A stretch of DNA of 64,000 nucleotides from Chloroflexota bacterium (GCA_005882115.1 VBEG01000039.1:40580-104579); one strand, 5' to 3'; shown: positions 26,272 to 35,241, counted from the stretch's first letter. The notes: generated by a model not told the origin, from the sequence alone. A program made the numbers and translations.

Positions 26272-26918
26272 TCCCACGCCTCGTCGCCATCGCGATCCTC
26301 GGCGCCGGCTTCATCGCGCTGACCATCGCGATCGCCGCGGGTGCGTTCACGAGCCTCGACATGCAGGTCGCGCAGGGGATGCACGACGCGTGGCAGCCGT
26401 CCTTGCATCTTCTCTTCCAGGCGATCGCCGAGCTGGGCAGCATCGAGGTGACCACGGTATTGATGCTCGGGTTGACGATCTATCTCTGGCGCAGCGGCTT
26501 CGGGTCTGACGCCCTCGTCTTCATTGTCTTCGTCGCCGCCCAGGCGTTCGAGCTGTATTACAAGTGGAATCTTTATCACCCGCAACCACCGCGATCGCTG
26601 GCGGAGTCTGATGGTCCGAGCATCTCGATGCTCTTTTCGGGCACAGGTGCCGGCAACAGCTTTCCCAGCGGCCACGTGCTCCGGGCGGTGATCGTCTATG
26701 GACTGCTCGCCTTCGTGATCCGTCGCCTCGCGGTGTCGCAGCGCACCCGCGCGCTCGCTGCTGCGCTAGCAGTCGCGGTGATCGCGCTCGTCTCGACCGA
26801 TCGCCTCTACCTGGACGTGCATTGGGAATCCGACGTCGTCGGCGGTTTGATCCTGGGTGCGATCGCGTTGGTGGCGGGCACAGTCTGGCTTGACCGGCCG
26901 CGGAAAGCTGACAATTGA
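26259..26918 (+). CDS. PAP2 family phosphatase, membrane protein
   Basis: 219 aa from TTG 26259, overlapping the mutM end. Five or six membrane helices. The lipid-phosphatase motifs are KWNLYHPQPPR, NSFPSGHVLRA and STDRLYLDVHWESDVVGG. Such enzymes dephosphorylate undecaprenyl diphosphate, phosphatidic acid or similar lipids at the membrane surface. The start is uncertain, because no ATG precedes the first helix after mutM's stop. An undecaprenyl-diphosphatase role would be consistent but is not proven. Confidence 0.88.
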   Translation: MPALVPRLVAIAILGAGFIALTIAIAAGAFTSLDMQVAQGMHDAWQPSLHLLFQAIAELGSIEVTTVLMLGLTIYLWRSGFGSDALVFIVFVAAQAFELYYKWNLYHPQPPRSLAESDGPSISMLFSGTGAGNSFPSGHVLRAVIVYGLLAFVIRRLAVSQRTRALAAALAVAVIALVSTDRLYLDVHWESDVVGGLILGAIALVAGTVWLDRPRKADN

Positions 26919-26922
26919 CGGG

Positions 26923-27255
26923 ATGGGGGAGAAAGCCGTCCTGATCATGGTCACCACCGGCGCACGCGACGATGCGGAGCGGCTGGGCGAGGCGCTCGTC
27001 GTCGAGCATCTCGCAGCCTGCTGCTCGGTCGTGCCGACGGTCCGCTCCTTCTATTACGAGGACGATCAGCTGCAGCGGGAGCACGAAGCGCTCCTGCTGG
27101 TCAAGACCCTGGAGTCGAGTGCGGCCGCCGTGCAGGAATACGTCAGAACCCACCACGAGTACGTGCTCCCGGAGATCCTGCAGATCCCGATCGAGGGAGG
27201 GTCGTCGGCTTACCTGAACTGGCTCGAGAGGCAAGTAGCCAAACCCGGCCACTGA
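26923..27255 (+). CDS. cutA: Divalent-cation tolerance protein CutA
   Basis: 110 aa. CutA1 trimer-forming fold: VLIMVTTGARDDAERLGEAL, then VEHLAACCSVVPTVRSFYYE and ILQIPIEGGSSAYLNWL near the end. The start is ATG 26923. Although linked to metal tolerance by name, its biochemical role is unsettled. It lies four bases after the PAP2 gene. Confidence 0.94.
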   Translation: MGEKAVLIMVTTGARDDAERLGEALVVEHLAACCSVVPTVRSFYYEDDQLQREHEALLLVKTLESSAAAVQEYVRTHHEYVLPEILQIPIEGGSSAYLNWLERQVAKPGH

Positions 27256-27310
27256 CCGTTAAGTAAGCCGGGCGTCAACACTTAGACTGCGGGGAAAAAG
27301 GAGGGCCGGG

Positions 27311-29578
27311 GTGGCCACTGTCGTTACCGGTCCCGGTGAGTCGGGCGGCTCCAGGCGCCGCCGCCGCCGCGCGCGGGAGCGCCTGTATGCTGCCGCCCAG
27401 ACCCACAGCGGCAACAACGGCAACTCTGAAGAGGAGAACGGCGCTCCGCACCAGGCCGCAACCGCCCTTGTAACCGTCGCCGAGCCCCCCGCGCCCGCCG
27501 TCGAGACTGAGCCGCCGCCGCCCCAGCAGGGTCCGGCTGCGCCCCCGCAGCCCGACGAGTTCCGCGATCTTCTCGGCCAGGCTGTCGGTCTTCGCCTGGA
27601 CGCGGTCTCGCGTGAGTTCGGCGGGCGCGACGAGATGCATGTGACGGCGCTGCGCAACGTCACGATCGACGTCGGTCCGGGCGAGTTCGTCGCGATCGTG
27701 GGCCCGTCCGGCTGTGGGAAGAGCACCCTACTCTCGCTCATGGGAGGTCTCGACCGACCGACCTCCGGCCATGTATACGGCGCCGGTCTGCCCCTCGGCG
27801 AGCTTTCCGATCGCGACATCTCGGACTACCGCCTGCAGCGCGTGAGCACGATCTTCCAGACCTTCAACCTCATCCCCTCAATGACGGTCGAGGACAACGT
27901 CGCATTGCCCCTGACCCTCGCCGGGGTCGAGATCGAGGAGCGCCGCAAGCGCGCCCGCCACCTGCTGGCGCTCGTCGGCCTTGAAGAACGCCGCCGGACG
28001 CGAGCCGGTCGGCTCTCTGGCGGCGAGCAGCAAAAGGTCGCGGTCGCGCGTGCGCTGGCGAATCGCCCCGGCCTGCTCCTTGCCGACGAGCCGACGGGGA
28101 GCCTGGACTCGACGGCGGGCGAGAGTGTGCTCAGCCTGCTCCAGGATCTGAACCGCCGCGGCGCCACCGTCGTGCTCGTCACTCATGACCCGGAGGTCGC
28201 CCGCCACGCACGGCGCGTGGTCCGCATGATCGACGGTCGGGCGATCGAGCTGGAGGCGGGAAAACCGACCGTGCGCAGCCAGGAGCCGGTCGATCCACCG
28301 GCCCGCATGCAGTGGCGGGACACCCTCAAGGTCGGCCTCGGCAGCGCCGGCAGGCGCCCTCTCCGGACGGCGCTCACCACCACCGGCGTCGCCATCGGCA
28401 TCGCCGCGCTGAGCCTGATCGTTGCGCTCGCCGGGGGCCTGCAGGACGCGCTTGCCGCTCCCGCCCTGGTCACGAGCCAGGTGCACCAGGTCGCGGTCTA
28501 CCCGGTCGCCGACGCGGCGACGCCGGCCTTTGACGCCGAGACCCTGGCCACGCTCTCGCGCGTACCACACGTCCGCGCGGCGTGGGGTCAGATCGGCATG
28601 TCCGGGACGTTTGCGTCGGGACCGGGCCCTGGCGGCTCAACGCCGGCGGCCACGCCTCCGGGCGAGCTGGTCTCCCTGCCGCCGCTCGCGAGCTCCAGCG
28701 TGCGTCCGTCGCTGTCTGCCGGCAGGATGCCCGGCTCAGACGCATCCTCGGAGATCCTGCTCACCGACAGCGAGGCCGCGGCCCTGGGCTACAAGTCGCC
28801 CGCCGCGGCCGTCGGCAAGCGGGTGAAATTCAGCGCAGCCTACGGCAGCATCGTGCCGACCCTGGTGCGCAACCAGGTCTCCAAGCCGATCGTCATCAAC
28901 GCCCTCGTCGTCGGCGTCGTGTCGGGCAACTACATGCCGGCCGGGGCACCCGGTGCGCTCGCCCCATACGGGCTGATGCGCACTTACTGGAGCACGCTCG
29001 CCGGGCTGAACAACTGGAAGGGCGCCGAGTTCACGAGCATTACATTGCTGGCGGACTCGGGCCTGTCTGTCGAGGGTCTCCGGCAGCGCGTCGAGGCGCT
29101 GGGCTTCCAGTCGCAGACGTTTGGCGACCAGTTCCGCAACTTTGAGGATCTGCTCGGCAAGCTGCGCGTCGCCCTGCTCGGCCTCGCGCTGGTCGCGCTG
29201 TTGCTCGCATGTCTGGGGATCGCGAACACGATGTACACGGCGGTGCTCGAGCGCACCAAAGAGATCGGCGTGCTCAAGGCGTTGGGGGCGCGATCACGTG
29301 ATGTGCTTTTGCTTTTCATTGCGGAGGCTGTGGTTCTTGGATTGGCGGGCGGCATCGTCGGCGCGCTGGTCGCCGTCGGTCTGGGTCGCCTCGGCAACGA
29401 GGCCGTGGATCGCTTGACCCAGTCGGTCACGGGCACCGGGTTTGACGTCTTTCGCACCGACGTACCGGTCGTCCTCGTCGCGATCCTCCTCGCCGCCTTG
29501 CTGAGCGCCGTCAGCGGCCTGCTGCCCGCTCTGCGCGCCGCGCTACAGGACCCCTCGCGTGCCTTGCGATACGAGTAA
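27311..29578 (+). CDS. MacB-like ABC transporter, ATPase fused to permease
   Basis: 755 aa. Residues 1-~95 are Pro/Gln-rich and probably disordered. The ATPase (~95-320) has Walker A GPSGCGKSTLLSL, signature RLSGGEQQKVAVARAL and Walker B LLLADEPTG. The permease half has one helix near residue 360, a ~220-residue extracellular MacB-type domain, and three C-terminal helices with RTKEIGVLKALGAR, the FtsX coupling motif. Such mechanotransmission transporters export lipoproteins or peptides. GTG start with a nearby AAGGAGGG. The N-terminal extension is unusual. Confidence 0.9.
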   Translation: MATVVTGPGESGGSRRRRRRARERLYAAAQTHSGNNGNSEEENGAPHQAATALVTVAEPPAPAVETEPPPPQQGPAAPPQPDEFRDLLGQAVGLRLDAVSREFGGRDEMHVTALRNVTIDVGPGEFVAIVGPSGCGKSTLLSLMGGLDRPTSGHVYGAGLPLGELSDRDISDYRLQRVSTIFQTFNLIPSMTVEDNVALPLTLAGVEIEERRKRARHLLALVGLEERRRTRAGRLSGGEQQKVAVARALANRPGLLLADEPTGSLDSTAGESVLSLLQDLNRRGATVVLVTHDPEVARHARRVVRMIDGRAIELEAGKPTVRSQEPVDPPARMQWRDTLKVGLGSAGRRPLRTALTTTGVAIGIAALSLIVALAGGLQDALAAPALVTSQVHQVAVYPVADAATPAFDAETLATLSRVPHVRAAWGQIGMSGTFASGPGPGGSTPAATPPGELVSLPPLASSSVRPSLSAGRMPGSDASSEILLTDSEAAALGYKSPAAAVGKRVKFSAAYGSIVPTLVRNQVSKPIVINALVVGVVSGNYMPAGAPGALAPYGLMRTYWSTLAGLNNWKGAEFTSITLLADSGLSVEGLRQRVEALGFQSQTFGDQFRNFEDLLGKLRVALLGLALVALLLACLGIANTMYTAVLERTKEIGVLKALGARSRDVLLLFIAEAVVLGLAGGIVGALVAVGLGRLGNEAVDRLTQSVTGTGFDVFRTDVPVVLVAILLAALLSAVSGLLPALRAALQDPSRALRYE

Positions 29579-29590
29579 GCCAGCTCCTTG

Positions 29591-29680
29591 CCCCCATCCG
29601 GCCCGGCGCTGCGCGCAGGGCCACCTTCCCCGGCGAGCGGTGAAGGGAAGCGGGGCCACCTTCCCCAGCGGGTGGGGAAG
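29591..29680 (+). repeat. Palindromic element, copy A6 (before moeA)
   Basis: CCCCATCCGGCCCGGCGC, then GGCCACCTTCCCC twice (29629 and 29655 regions) and GGTGGGGAAG directly before the moeA ATG. A diverged double copy of the family. It has replaced any normal leader of moeA. Confidence 0.65.
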
Positions 29681-30985
29681 ATGAGGGTTTCGGCCTATCC
29701 GCTGATCGACGCCGACGAGGCCGCGTTGCTCGTCCTTGAGCACACGCCCGTGCTTGGCCCAGAGCGCGTCCAGCTCGCCGACGCGATCGGTCGGGTGCTC
29801 GCCGAGGACCTGGTGGCCTCCGGCCCACTGCCGGCCTTTCCCTCGAGCGCGGTCGACGGCTACGCGGTGCGCGCCGCCGACGCCGGCAAAACGCTTCGCG
29901 TGCTGGGAGAATCGTCTGCGGGCCGTCCGTTCGACGGAACGGTGACCGCGGGCACCGCGGCTCGAATCCTGACCGGCGGCGTGGTGCCCGATGGCGCCGA
30001 CTGCGTCGTGATGGTGGAGCACGTCCGTGTGAGCGGGGAGGAGGTGACGGTTCCGCCGTCCCTGGTCGCCGGGAACAACTTTCACAAGGTCGGCGACGAC
30101 GTGCAGGCGGGCGATCGGATACTGTCCGCCGGCTCGCAGCTAGGCGCCGCAGAGATCGGCATCGCGGCGGCGACCGGTCATGCCCAGGTGCCGGTTCGCA
30201 AGCGCCCGCGTGTCGCCCTCATGTCGACCGGCGACGAGCTCGTCGAGGTCGGCAAGACACCGCGACACGGCCAGATCCCCGACTCCAATCGTTGGGCGCT
30301 GCTCGCGTCGCTTCGCGAGGCGGGCGCGGACGTCACGCTGCTTGGCATCGCGCCCGACGAGGCGGAGCCCCTGCGCCGCGTCGTCGTCGAGGCGCTCGAG
30401 CGAGCTGACGCTCTGGTCACGTCCGGCGGCGTCTCCGTCGGCACTCACGATCTTGTCAAACCGCTGCTGGAATCATTGGGAACGGTGCATGTCGGGCGGG
30501 TCAAGCTCAAGCCGGGCAAACCATTCACGTTCGCGACTTTGCCGTCCCCGCTCGCCGGGGAAGGTGGCCCAACTCCTCCAGATTCATGGGGAGGTGGCCC
30601 GCAGGGCCTGAGGGGCGGTGGCCGGCCGGATGGGGACACGAAGGTTGCCTTCGGCCTTCCCGGGTTTCCTGTCTCGTCCTTGGTGACGTTCGAGGTCTTC
30701 GTGCGGCCCGCGCTCCGCAAGATGCAGGGGTTCGCGCAGCTGCACCGTCCGACGCTCCCCGTCCGCCTGGGGTACGACGCGAGGTCGACACCCGACCGCA
30801 CCGAGTATCAGCGGGTCACATTGCGCCGCGAAGGCCGAGAGCTGATCGCCGAGACGACTGGCTCTCAGGCATCTTCGCGGTTGTTGTCGCTGGCCGGCGC
30901 CCACGCGCTGATCAGGGTCCCCGCCGGCGATCAGGGCCTCAAGTCGGGGTCGATCGTCGAGGCGATGATCCTCGGGCTTCCTTAG
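29681..30985 (+). CDS. moeA: Molybdopterin molybdenumtransferase with an in-frame repeat insertion
   Basis: 434 aa. Inserts molybdate into adenylylated molybdopterin. Conserved PSSAVDGYAVRAADA, ILTGGVVPDGADCVVMVE, ALMSTGDELVEVG and TSGGVSVGTHDL are present. Residues ~287-318, between KPGKPFTFA and KVAFGLPGFPVSSL, are a Gly/Pro-rich block encoded by a palindromic element (A7), where homologues have a short turn. The reading frame survives. The start ATG 29681 abuts another element, and the open frame upstream of it is only repeat sequence. It supplies cofactor for the Mo enzymes here. Confidence 0.95.
   Translation: MRVSAYPLIDADEAALLVLEHTPVLGPERVQLADAIGRVLAEDLVASGPLPAFPSSAVDGYAVRAADAGKTLRVLGESSAGRPFDGTVTAGTAARILTGGVVPDGADCVVMVEHVRVSGEEVTVPPSLVAGNNFHKVGDDVQAGDRILSAGSQLGAAEIGIAAATGHAQVPVRKRPRVALMSTGDELVEVGKTPRHGQIPDSNRWALLASLREAGADVTLLGIAPDEAEPLRRVVVEALERADALVTSGGVSVGTHDLVKPLLESLGTVHVGRVKLKPGKPFTFATLPSPLAGEGGPTPPDSWGGGPQGLRGGGRPDGDTKVAFGLPGFPVSSLVTFEVFVRPALRKMQGFAQLHRPTLPVRLGYDARSTPDRTEYQRVTLRREGRELIAETTGSQASSRLLSLAGAHALIRVPAGDQGLKSGSIVEAMILGLP
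30541..30635 (-). repeat. Palindromic element, copy A7 (inside moeA, inverted)
   Basis: Holds CCCCGCTCGCCGGGG and AACTCCTCC...CATGGGGAGGTGG, the reverse complement of the right half of A8. About 95 bp, in frame within moeA. The opposite orientation to A5 shows that either strand can be tolerated as coding sequence. Confidence 0.8.
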
Positions 30986-30997
30986 GCCCGTCCGGCG

Positions 30998-31080
30998 GCC
31001 CCATCCCCGCGCTTCGCGCGGTACTTCCCCATGACTGGGGAAGAGTTGCCACCTCCCCATGACTAGGGGGAGGAGTTCAC
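30998..31080 (+). repeat. Palindromic element, copy A8 (intergenic, most complete)
   Basis: GCCCCATCCCCGC opening. Hairpin 1 is CCGCGC-TTC-GCGCGG (31007-31021), hairpin 2 TTCCCC-ATGACT-GGGGAA (31025-31042), and hairpin 3 CTCCCC-8 nt-GGGGAG. It ends GAGTTCAC. Used here as the reference copy. Hairpin 1 differs from A1 at both arms with pairing kept. Confidence 0.85.
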
Positions 31081-31114
31081 GTACCGCGACGGGTTCCCGA
31101 ACGTTTGTGCGCTT

Positions 31115-31120
31115 TAGAAT
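31115..31120 (+). promoter_or_regulatory. -10 box (TAGAAT) of uvrB
   Basis: TAGAAT, twelve bases before the ATG, predicts a leader of about five bases. Confidence 0.45.
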
Positions 31121-31132
31121 TAGACGGCACAG

Positions 31133-33223
31133 ATGTCCAACCGATTTCGTGTCGACGCACCCTTCAAACCCGCCGGCGACCAGCCCCAGGCGATCGCGCA
31201 GCTCGTCGAGGGGGTGCAGTCAGGCCTGACTCAACAGGTCCTCCTGGGCGTCACCGGGAGCGGCAAGACCAACGTCATGGCGTGGGCCGTGGAGGAGCTC
31301 CAGCGGCCCGTGCTTGTGCTGAGCCCGAACAAGACGCTGGCGGCGCAGCTGTGCGCGGAGTTTCGGCGGCTCCTTCCGAGTAACGCCGTCGAGTACTTCG
31401 TCAGCTACTACGACTACTACCAACCTGAGGCCTACATCGCGCGCACCGACACATACATCGAGAAGGACTCCAGCCGCAACGACGACATCGATCGCATGCG
31501 GCACTCCACAACCCAGAACCTGCTCACCCGGCGCGATGTGCTTGTGGTGGCGAGCGTCAGCTGCATCTACGGCGTCGGCTCGGTCGAGGACTACCTGGGC
31601 GAGTCGCTGCACATCGAGAAGGGCCAGTCGATCCGGCGCGAAGTCTTCCTACGCAAGCTCACGGAGATGCTGTACGAGCGCAACGACTACGACCTCTCGC
31701 GTCTGCGTTTCCGCGTCCGCGGTGATGTCGTCGACCTCGTGCCCGCAAACGAGGAGAAGGTCTATCGCGTCGAGTTCTTCGGCGATGAGGTAGAGCGGAT
31801 CCAGGAGCTCGACGCGATCACCGGCGAGATCCTCGGCGCCAAGGACGAGTTCACGGTGTTTCCCGCCTCCCACTACGTCACGCCGGCCGACAAGCTGCGC
31901 CTGGCGATGACCGACATCGAGGCCGAGCTCGAAGAGCGGTGCAAGTGGTTCGAAGACCACGGGCGGTTGCTCGAGGCGCAGCGCCTGCGGCAGCGCACGA
32001 ACTTCGACCTCGAGATGCTGCGCGAGACCGGAACGTGTGCGGGGATCGAGAACTACTCGCGCCACCTCACCCGCCGGCAACCCGGAGAGGCGCCGTACAC
32101 ACTGATGGACTTCCTACCGCAAGACACGCTCATCTTCGTCGACGAATCGCACGTGGCCGTGCCGCAGATCGGCGGGATGCTGGGCGGCGACCGTTCGCGC
32201 AAGGCCGCGCTCGTCGAGTACGGTTTCCGGCTGCCGAGCGCATTCGACAACCGACCGCTGAGCTTCGAGGAGTGGGAGGAGCGCGCCGGCAACATCATCT
32301 ATGTCTCGGCGACCCCGGGGCCCTACGAGATGCGGCGCTCGCAGCGGACGGCGGAGATGGTCGTGCGGCCCACCGGCCTCGTCGACCCGACGGTCGAGGT
32401 CCGGCGCACCGAGGGCCAGATCGACGACCTGCTCGCAGAGGTCAAGAAGCGGACGGAAATGGGTCACAGGTCGCTGGTCACCACGCTGACCAAGCGCTTC
32501 GCCGAAGACCTGGCCGACTACCTTCGTGAGTACGGAGTCAAGGTTCGCTACCTGCACTCGGAGCTCGACGCGATGCAGCGCATCGAGGTGCTGACGGCGT
32601 TGCGCACCGGCGAGGTGGACGTGGTGGTCGGCATCAACCTCCTGCGGGAAGGCCTCGACCTTCCGGAGGTGGCGTTCATCGGAATCCTGGATGCGGACAA
32701 GGAAGGCTACCTGCGCGCGTTCCGGTCCTTCATCCAGATCATCGGCCGGGCGGCGCGCAACGTCGAGGGACACGTTGTGATGTACGCCGACTCGATCACC
32801 GACTCGATGCGCCAGGCGCTCGACGAGACCGAACGCCGGCGCAACAAGCAGATCGCGTACAACGCGGAACACGGAATCACGCCGGAGACCGTCAAGAAGG
32901 CGATCTACGCGCTCGAGATCAACGAGAACGACATCCAGGCCGACGCCATCGAGATCATGGCCGGCGCGGGCGTGCCACGCGAAGACCTGCTGGCGATCGT
33001 GCGTGACCTCGAGAAGGAGATGCGCCGGCTCTCCAAGGAGCTGCAGTTTGAGGACGCGGCGCGGGTTCGCGACCGCATCATCGCGCTGCGGCGGCGCCTG
33101 TCGGGTGAAGACCTCGCGAAAGAGGACGATAGTGATGTGGCGCTGGCCATCGCCGCCGCACCGAAAGCGAAGACCATGGCCGGCTCCCATCGCTTTCAGC
33201 GACGCGGACCCCGAAAGGTTTGA
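31133..33223 (+). CDS. uvrB: Excinuclease ABC subunit B
   Basis: 696 aa. DNA damage recognition helicase of nucleotide excision repair. Walker A is GVTGSGKTNVMAW and the beta-hairpin region is YYDYYQPEAYI. Helicase motifs are FVDESHVAVPQIGGM, YVSATPG and GINLLREGLDLPEV. The C-terminal UVR motif that binds UvrC is LQFEDAARVRDRI. uvrA and uvrC follow within 10 kb. Confidence 0.98.
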   Translation: MSNRFRVDAPFKPAGDQPQAIAQLVEGVQSGLTQQVLLGVTGSGKTNVMAWAVEELQRPVLVLSPNKTLAAQLCAEFRRLLPSNAVEYFVSYYDYYQPEAYIARTDTYIEKDSSRNDDIDRMRHSTTQNLLTRRDVLVVASVSCIYGVGSVEDYLGESLHIEKGQSIRREVFLRKLTEMLYERNDYDLSRLRFRVRGDVVDLVPANEEKVYRVEFFGDEVERIQELDAITGEILGAKDEFTVFPASHYVTPADKLRLAMTDIEAELEERCKWFEDHGRLLEAQRLRQRTNFDLEMLRETGTCAGIENYSRHLTRRQPGEAPYTLMDFLPQDTLIFVDESHVAVPQIGGMLGGDRSRKAALVEYGFRLPSAFDNRPLSFEEWEERAGNIIYVSATPGPYEMRRSQRTAEMVVRPTGLVDPTVEVRRTEGQIDDLLAEVKKRTEMGHRSLVTTLTKRFAEDLADYLREYGVKVRYLHSELDAMQRIEVLTALRTGEVDVVVGINLLREGLDLPEVAFIGILDADKEGYLRAFRSFIQIIGRAARNVEGHVVMYADSITDSMRQALDETERRRNKQIAYNAEHGITPETVKKAIYALEINENDIQADAIEIMAGAGVPREDLLAIVRDLEKEMRRLSKELQFEDAARVRDRIIALRRRLSGEDLAKEDDSDVALAIAAAPKAKTMAGSHRFQRRGPRKV

Positions 33224-33234
33224 CGCCGCGGTCC

Positions 33235-33912
33235 TTAGCCTTCGACGATGCCCCTCATGAGGGAGAGGATGCGGCGGCGCGAGCCGCGGAGGACTGGAAG
33301 ATTAGCCAGGCTGATCAGCCGCACGATCAGGTCGGTCGTCTCGTCGATCACCTCGAGAGTGCGGAGCCGTCCTGGCGATTTATCGAAGATCCAGAAGTAC
33401 AGGATGCCCATCTGGTAGAGCCAGAGCGTGAGCGGCAGCATCTCCGCGATGTCGGCCGGAATCCGCGCGTCCGAACCGCCGACCACCTCGGAGTAGAGCT
33501 CGACCACCTCGTCGCGCAGCGGCCTCGCGGCGCCGCCGAACGGGTTGAGCGGGCTGGCAGGATTCGCGACGGTGCTGAAGATCGAGCCGGCCACCGCGTG
33601 AAAGGGCTCGCATGTGACAACGACAGCACGGATGGTTCCGCGCAGGCGCGTCGCGAGGTCCTTCTCCCTGCTCAGCAAAGGCGCGATCGCCGCGGCATGG
33701 AGCTCGTGGGTGTGGCGGTAGAACTCGAGGACCAGGTGCTCCTTGGAGGGGAAGTAGTGATAGGAGCTGCCGAGCGACACGCCCGCGCGGTCAGCGATCG
33801 CTCGCATCGTCGTGGCATCGTAGCCACGCTCCTGGAAGAGGTCGAGGGCGGCGCTCAGGATGACCGCCCTCGAGGTCTCCCCACGACGGGTTTTGGGGGG
33901 GGCGATGGCCAA
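33235..33912 (-). CDS. TetR family transcriptional regulator
   Basis: 225 aa. The helix-turn-helix lies in residues ~18-62 (ILSAALDLFQERGYDATTMR, then AIADRAGVSLGSSYHYF). The C-terminal domain is typical of acyl-CoA or lipid-linked TetR proteins only in general shape. It lies nine bases downstream of a small membrane protein gene. It is probably responsible for the TTGAACATGTTCAA operator upstream of that gene and of the two divergent thioesterases. The start may be a few codons later than 33912. Confidence 0.9.
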   Translation of the reverse strand: MAIAPPKTRRGETSRAVILSAALDLFQERGYDATTMRAIADRAGVSLGSSYHYFPSKEHLVLEFYRHTHELHAAAIAPLLSREKDLATRLRGTIRAVVVTCEPFHAVAGSIFSTVANPASPLNPFGGAARPLRDEVVELYSEVVGGSDARIPADIAEMLPLTLWLYQMGILYFWIFDKSPGRLRTLEVIDETTDLIVRLISLANLPVLRGSRRRILSLMRGIVEG

Positions 33913-33921
33913 TCGGACGAC

Positions 33922-34326
33922 CTAGGCTCCGGGCGCCGGCTGGTAGGGGTTGTAGTTGATCGGCGGAAGGGGCTTCTGGCGAAGCGGCCTTCGGATGATG
34001 TGCAGGACGAGCAGGTTGTTGAAGTGCATGAAGCCAAGCACGAGAAGGACGACGCCGACTCGCGTCACCGTCTGCTTCAGCATATCGGCGACCGTCGCGG
34101 GGGCGCCCCCCGTGTTGATCAGGATCGCGGCCGCACCGAAGTTGACGAGGTAGAAGCCGATGACCAGGAGGCGGTTCACGGAATCGGCCAGTCCATCCTC
34201 CTTGAAAACAGAGACGAGGAAGGGCCGTCCGTTGCGATGCAGCGTGTCGCCGACCCAGATGGTCAGAAGCACGCTGGCGCAGATGTAGATGAAGTAGTCG
34301 ATCAGCTGCAGGTTCATGTTTATCAC
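33922..34326 (-). CDS. Membrane protein of unknown function
   Basis: 134 aa from GTG 34326, or 131 from ATG 34317, which has a GGGGTG seven bases before it. Three or four hydrophobic helices: LIDYFIYICASVLLTIWVG, LLVIGFYLVNFGAAAIL and VGVVLLVLGFMHFNNLLVLH. The tail is Pro/Asn-rich. Not recognised. It is cotranscribed with the TetR gene and shares its upstream operator with the thioesterase pair, so it is likely part of the same lipid or CoA response. Confidence 0.7.
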   Translation of the reverse strand: MINMNLQLIDYFIYICASVLLTIWVGDTLHRNGRPFLVSVFKEDGLADSVNRLLVIGFYLVNFGAAAILINTGGAPATVADMLKQTVTRVGVVLLVLGFMHFNNLLVLHIIRRPLRQKPLPPINYNPYQPAPGA

Positions 34327-34344
34327 CCCAGTTCACATATGGAT

Positions 34345-34358
34345 TTGAACATGTTCAA
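34345..34358. promoter_or_regulatory. Probable TetR operator, perfect 14-bp palindrome
   Basis: TTGAACATGTTCAA lies between the divergent membrane-protein/tetR operon and the thioesterase operon. A second copy with 11 of 14 bases matching (ACGAACGTGTTCAA) is at 34399-34412, inside the first thioesterase codons, 54 bp away. Confidence 0.6.
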
Positions 34359-34370
34359 CTCTGAGCCTAG

Positions 34371-34832
34371 ATGAATCTTGCGCCCAAGTCAAGACAAAAC
34401 GAACGTGTTCAAAATGTCCGGCGGGCGCAGCAGCTCCTGGCCGCGGAGCCGGCCGGCTGGATGGAGACCCTGGGCGCCCGGATCACCGAGGCCGAGCCGG
34501 GCCGCGTGGTCCTGGAGCTCGTCGCCGGCCCGCAGCATCGCCACGGTGGCGGCGTCGTCCAGGGCGGGGTGATCACCCAGATCGCGGACGCCGCCATGGG
34601 CATGTCCCTGGCCACGCTGCAGGAAGACGGCATGTGGAACACGACCATCGAGCTCAAGATCAACTTCCTGCGGCCGGCCATCGAGGGGCGGCTGCGCGCC
34701 GTCGGCAGGGTGATCGACATGCGGCAGACCCTCCTCTTCAGCCAGGCCGACGTGCTCGACGCGCAAGGGCGCCTCGTCGCGAGGGCCTCCTCGACGTGCA
34801 TGCCGGTGCCGGAGGGCCAGGGCCGTGAGTAG
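34371..34832 (+). CDS. PaaI-type hotdog thioesterase
   Basis: 153 aa. Hotdog fold with HGGGVVQGGVITQIADAAMG, matching the PaaI HGG...D/E pattern, and ELKINFLRPA. Hydrolyses acyl- or aryl-CoA thioesters. The stop region overlaps the next gene, which is a second thioesterase, so the two may form a heteromer or handle different chain lengths. It lies under the TTGAACATGTTCAA operator. Confidence 0.88.
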   Translation: MNLAPKSRQNERVQNVRRAQQLLAAEPAGWMETLGARITEAEPGRVVLELVAGPQHRHGGGVVQGGVITQIADAAMGMSLATLQEDGMWNTTIELKINFLRPAIEGRLRAVGRVIDMRQTLLFSQADVLDAQGRLVARASSTCMPVPEGQGRE

Positions 34833-35226
34833 CAGCAGCACCCATTTCGTTTCGGCTGCCTGGACATGGTTGGGAATCCGGCAGATCGAGCTGGAGGAGG
34901 GCGCGGCGACCCTTGAGATGACAGCCTCGGAAGACATGGCCAACAGCGCCGGTTTCGTCCACGGTGGCATGATCAGTGCGCTGGCCGACTCCGCGATGGG
35001 CCGCGCGCTGCACACGATCAAGCCTGGCGTGGTGCGTGCGATGAGCTTCGACCTGAAGCTCAGCTTCATCACAGTGGCGAAGGTGGGCGAGACCCTGCGG
35101 GCGACCGGCCGGGTCGTCCACGCCGGACGCCGGACCGCGGTCACCGAGTGCCGGGTCGAAGGTTTGGGCGGCCGTCTGGTCGCCACCGCCAGCGGAACGT
35201 TTGCGATGACGAGAGAAAAGGAATAA
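34825..35226 (+). CDS. PaaI-type hotdog thioesterase
   Basis: 133 aa, GTG start overlapping the previous gene by eight bases. NSAGFVHGGMISALADSAMG is the active-site segment, followed by MSFDLKLSFITVAK. Family members release CoA from hydroxyphenylacetyl-type or acyl substrates. It precedes uvrA by 15 bases and may be cotranscribed with it. Confidence 0.9.
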   Translation: MSSSSTHFVSAAWTWLGIRQIELEEGAATLEMTASEDMANSAGFVHGGMISALADSAMGRALHTIKPGVVRAMSFDLKLSFITVAKVGETLRATGRVVHAGRRTAVTECRVEGLGGRLVATASGTFAMTREKE

Positions 35227-35241
35227 CCGAAGGTCCTCTAA

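Noticed and set aside
33220..34374. Plus-strand open frame of 384 codons across the TetR gene and membrane protein gene
   Set aside because: It spans two genes with clear family or membrane character on the other strand, and its translation is charged and low in hydrophobic residues, as for antisense frames.
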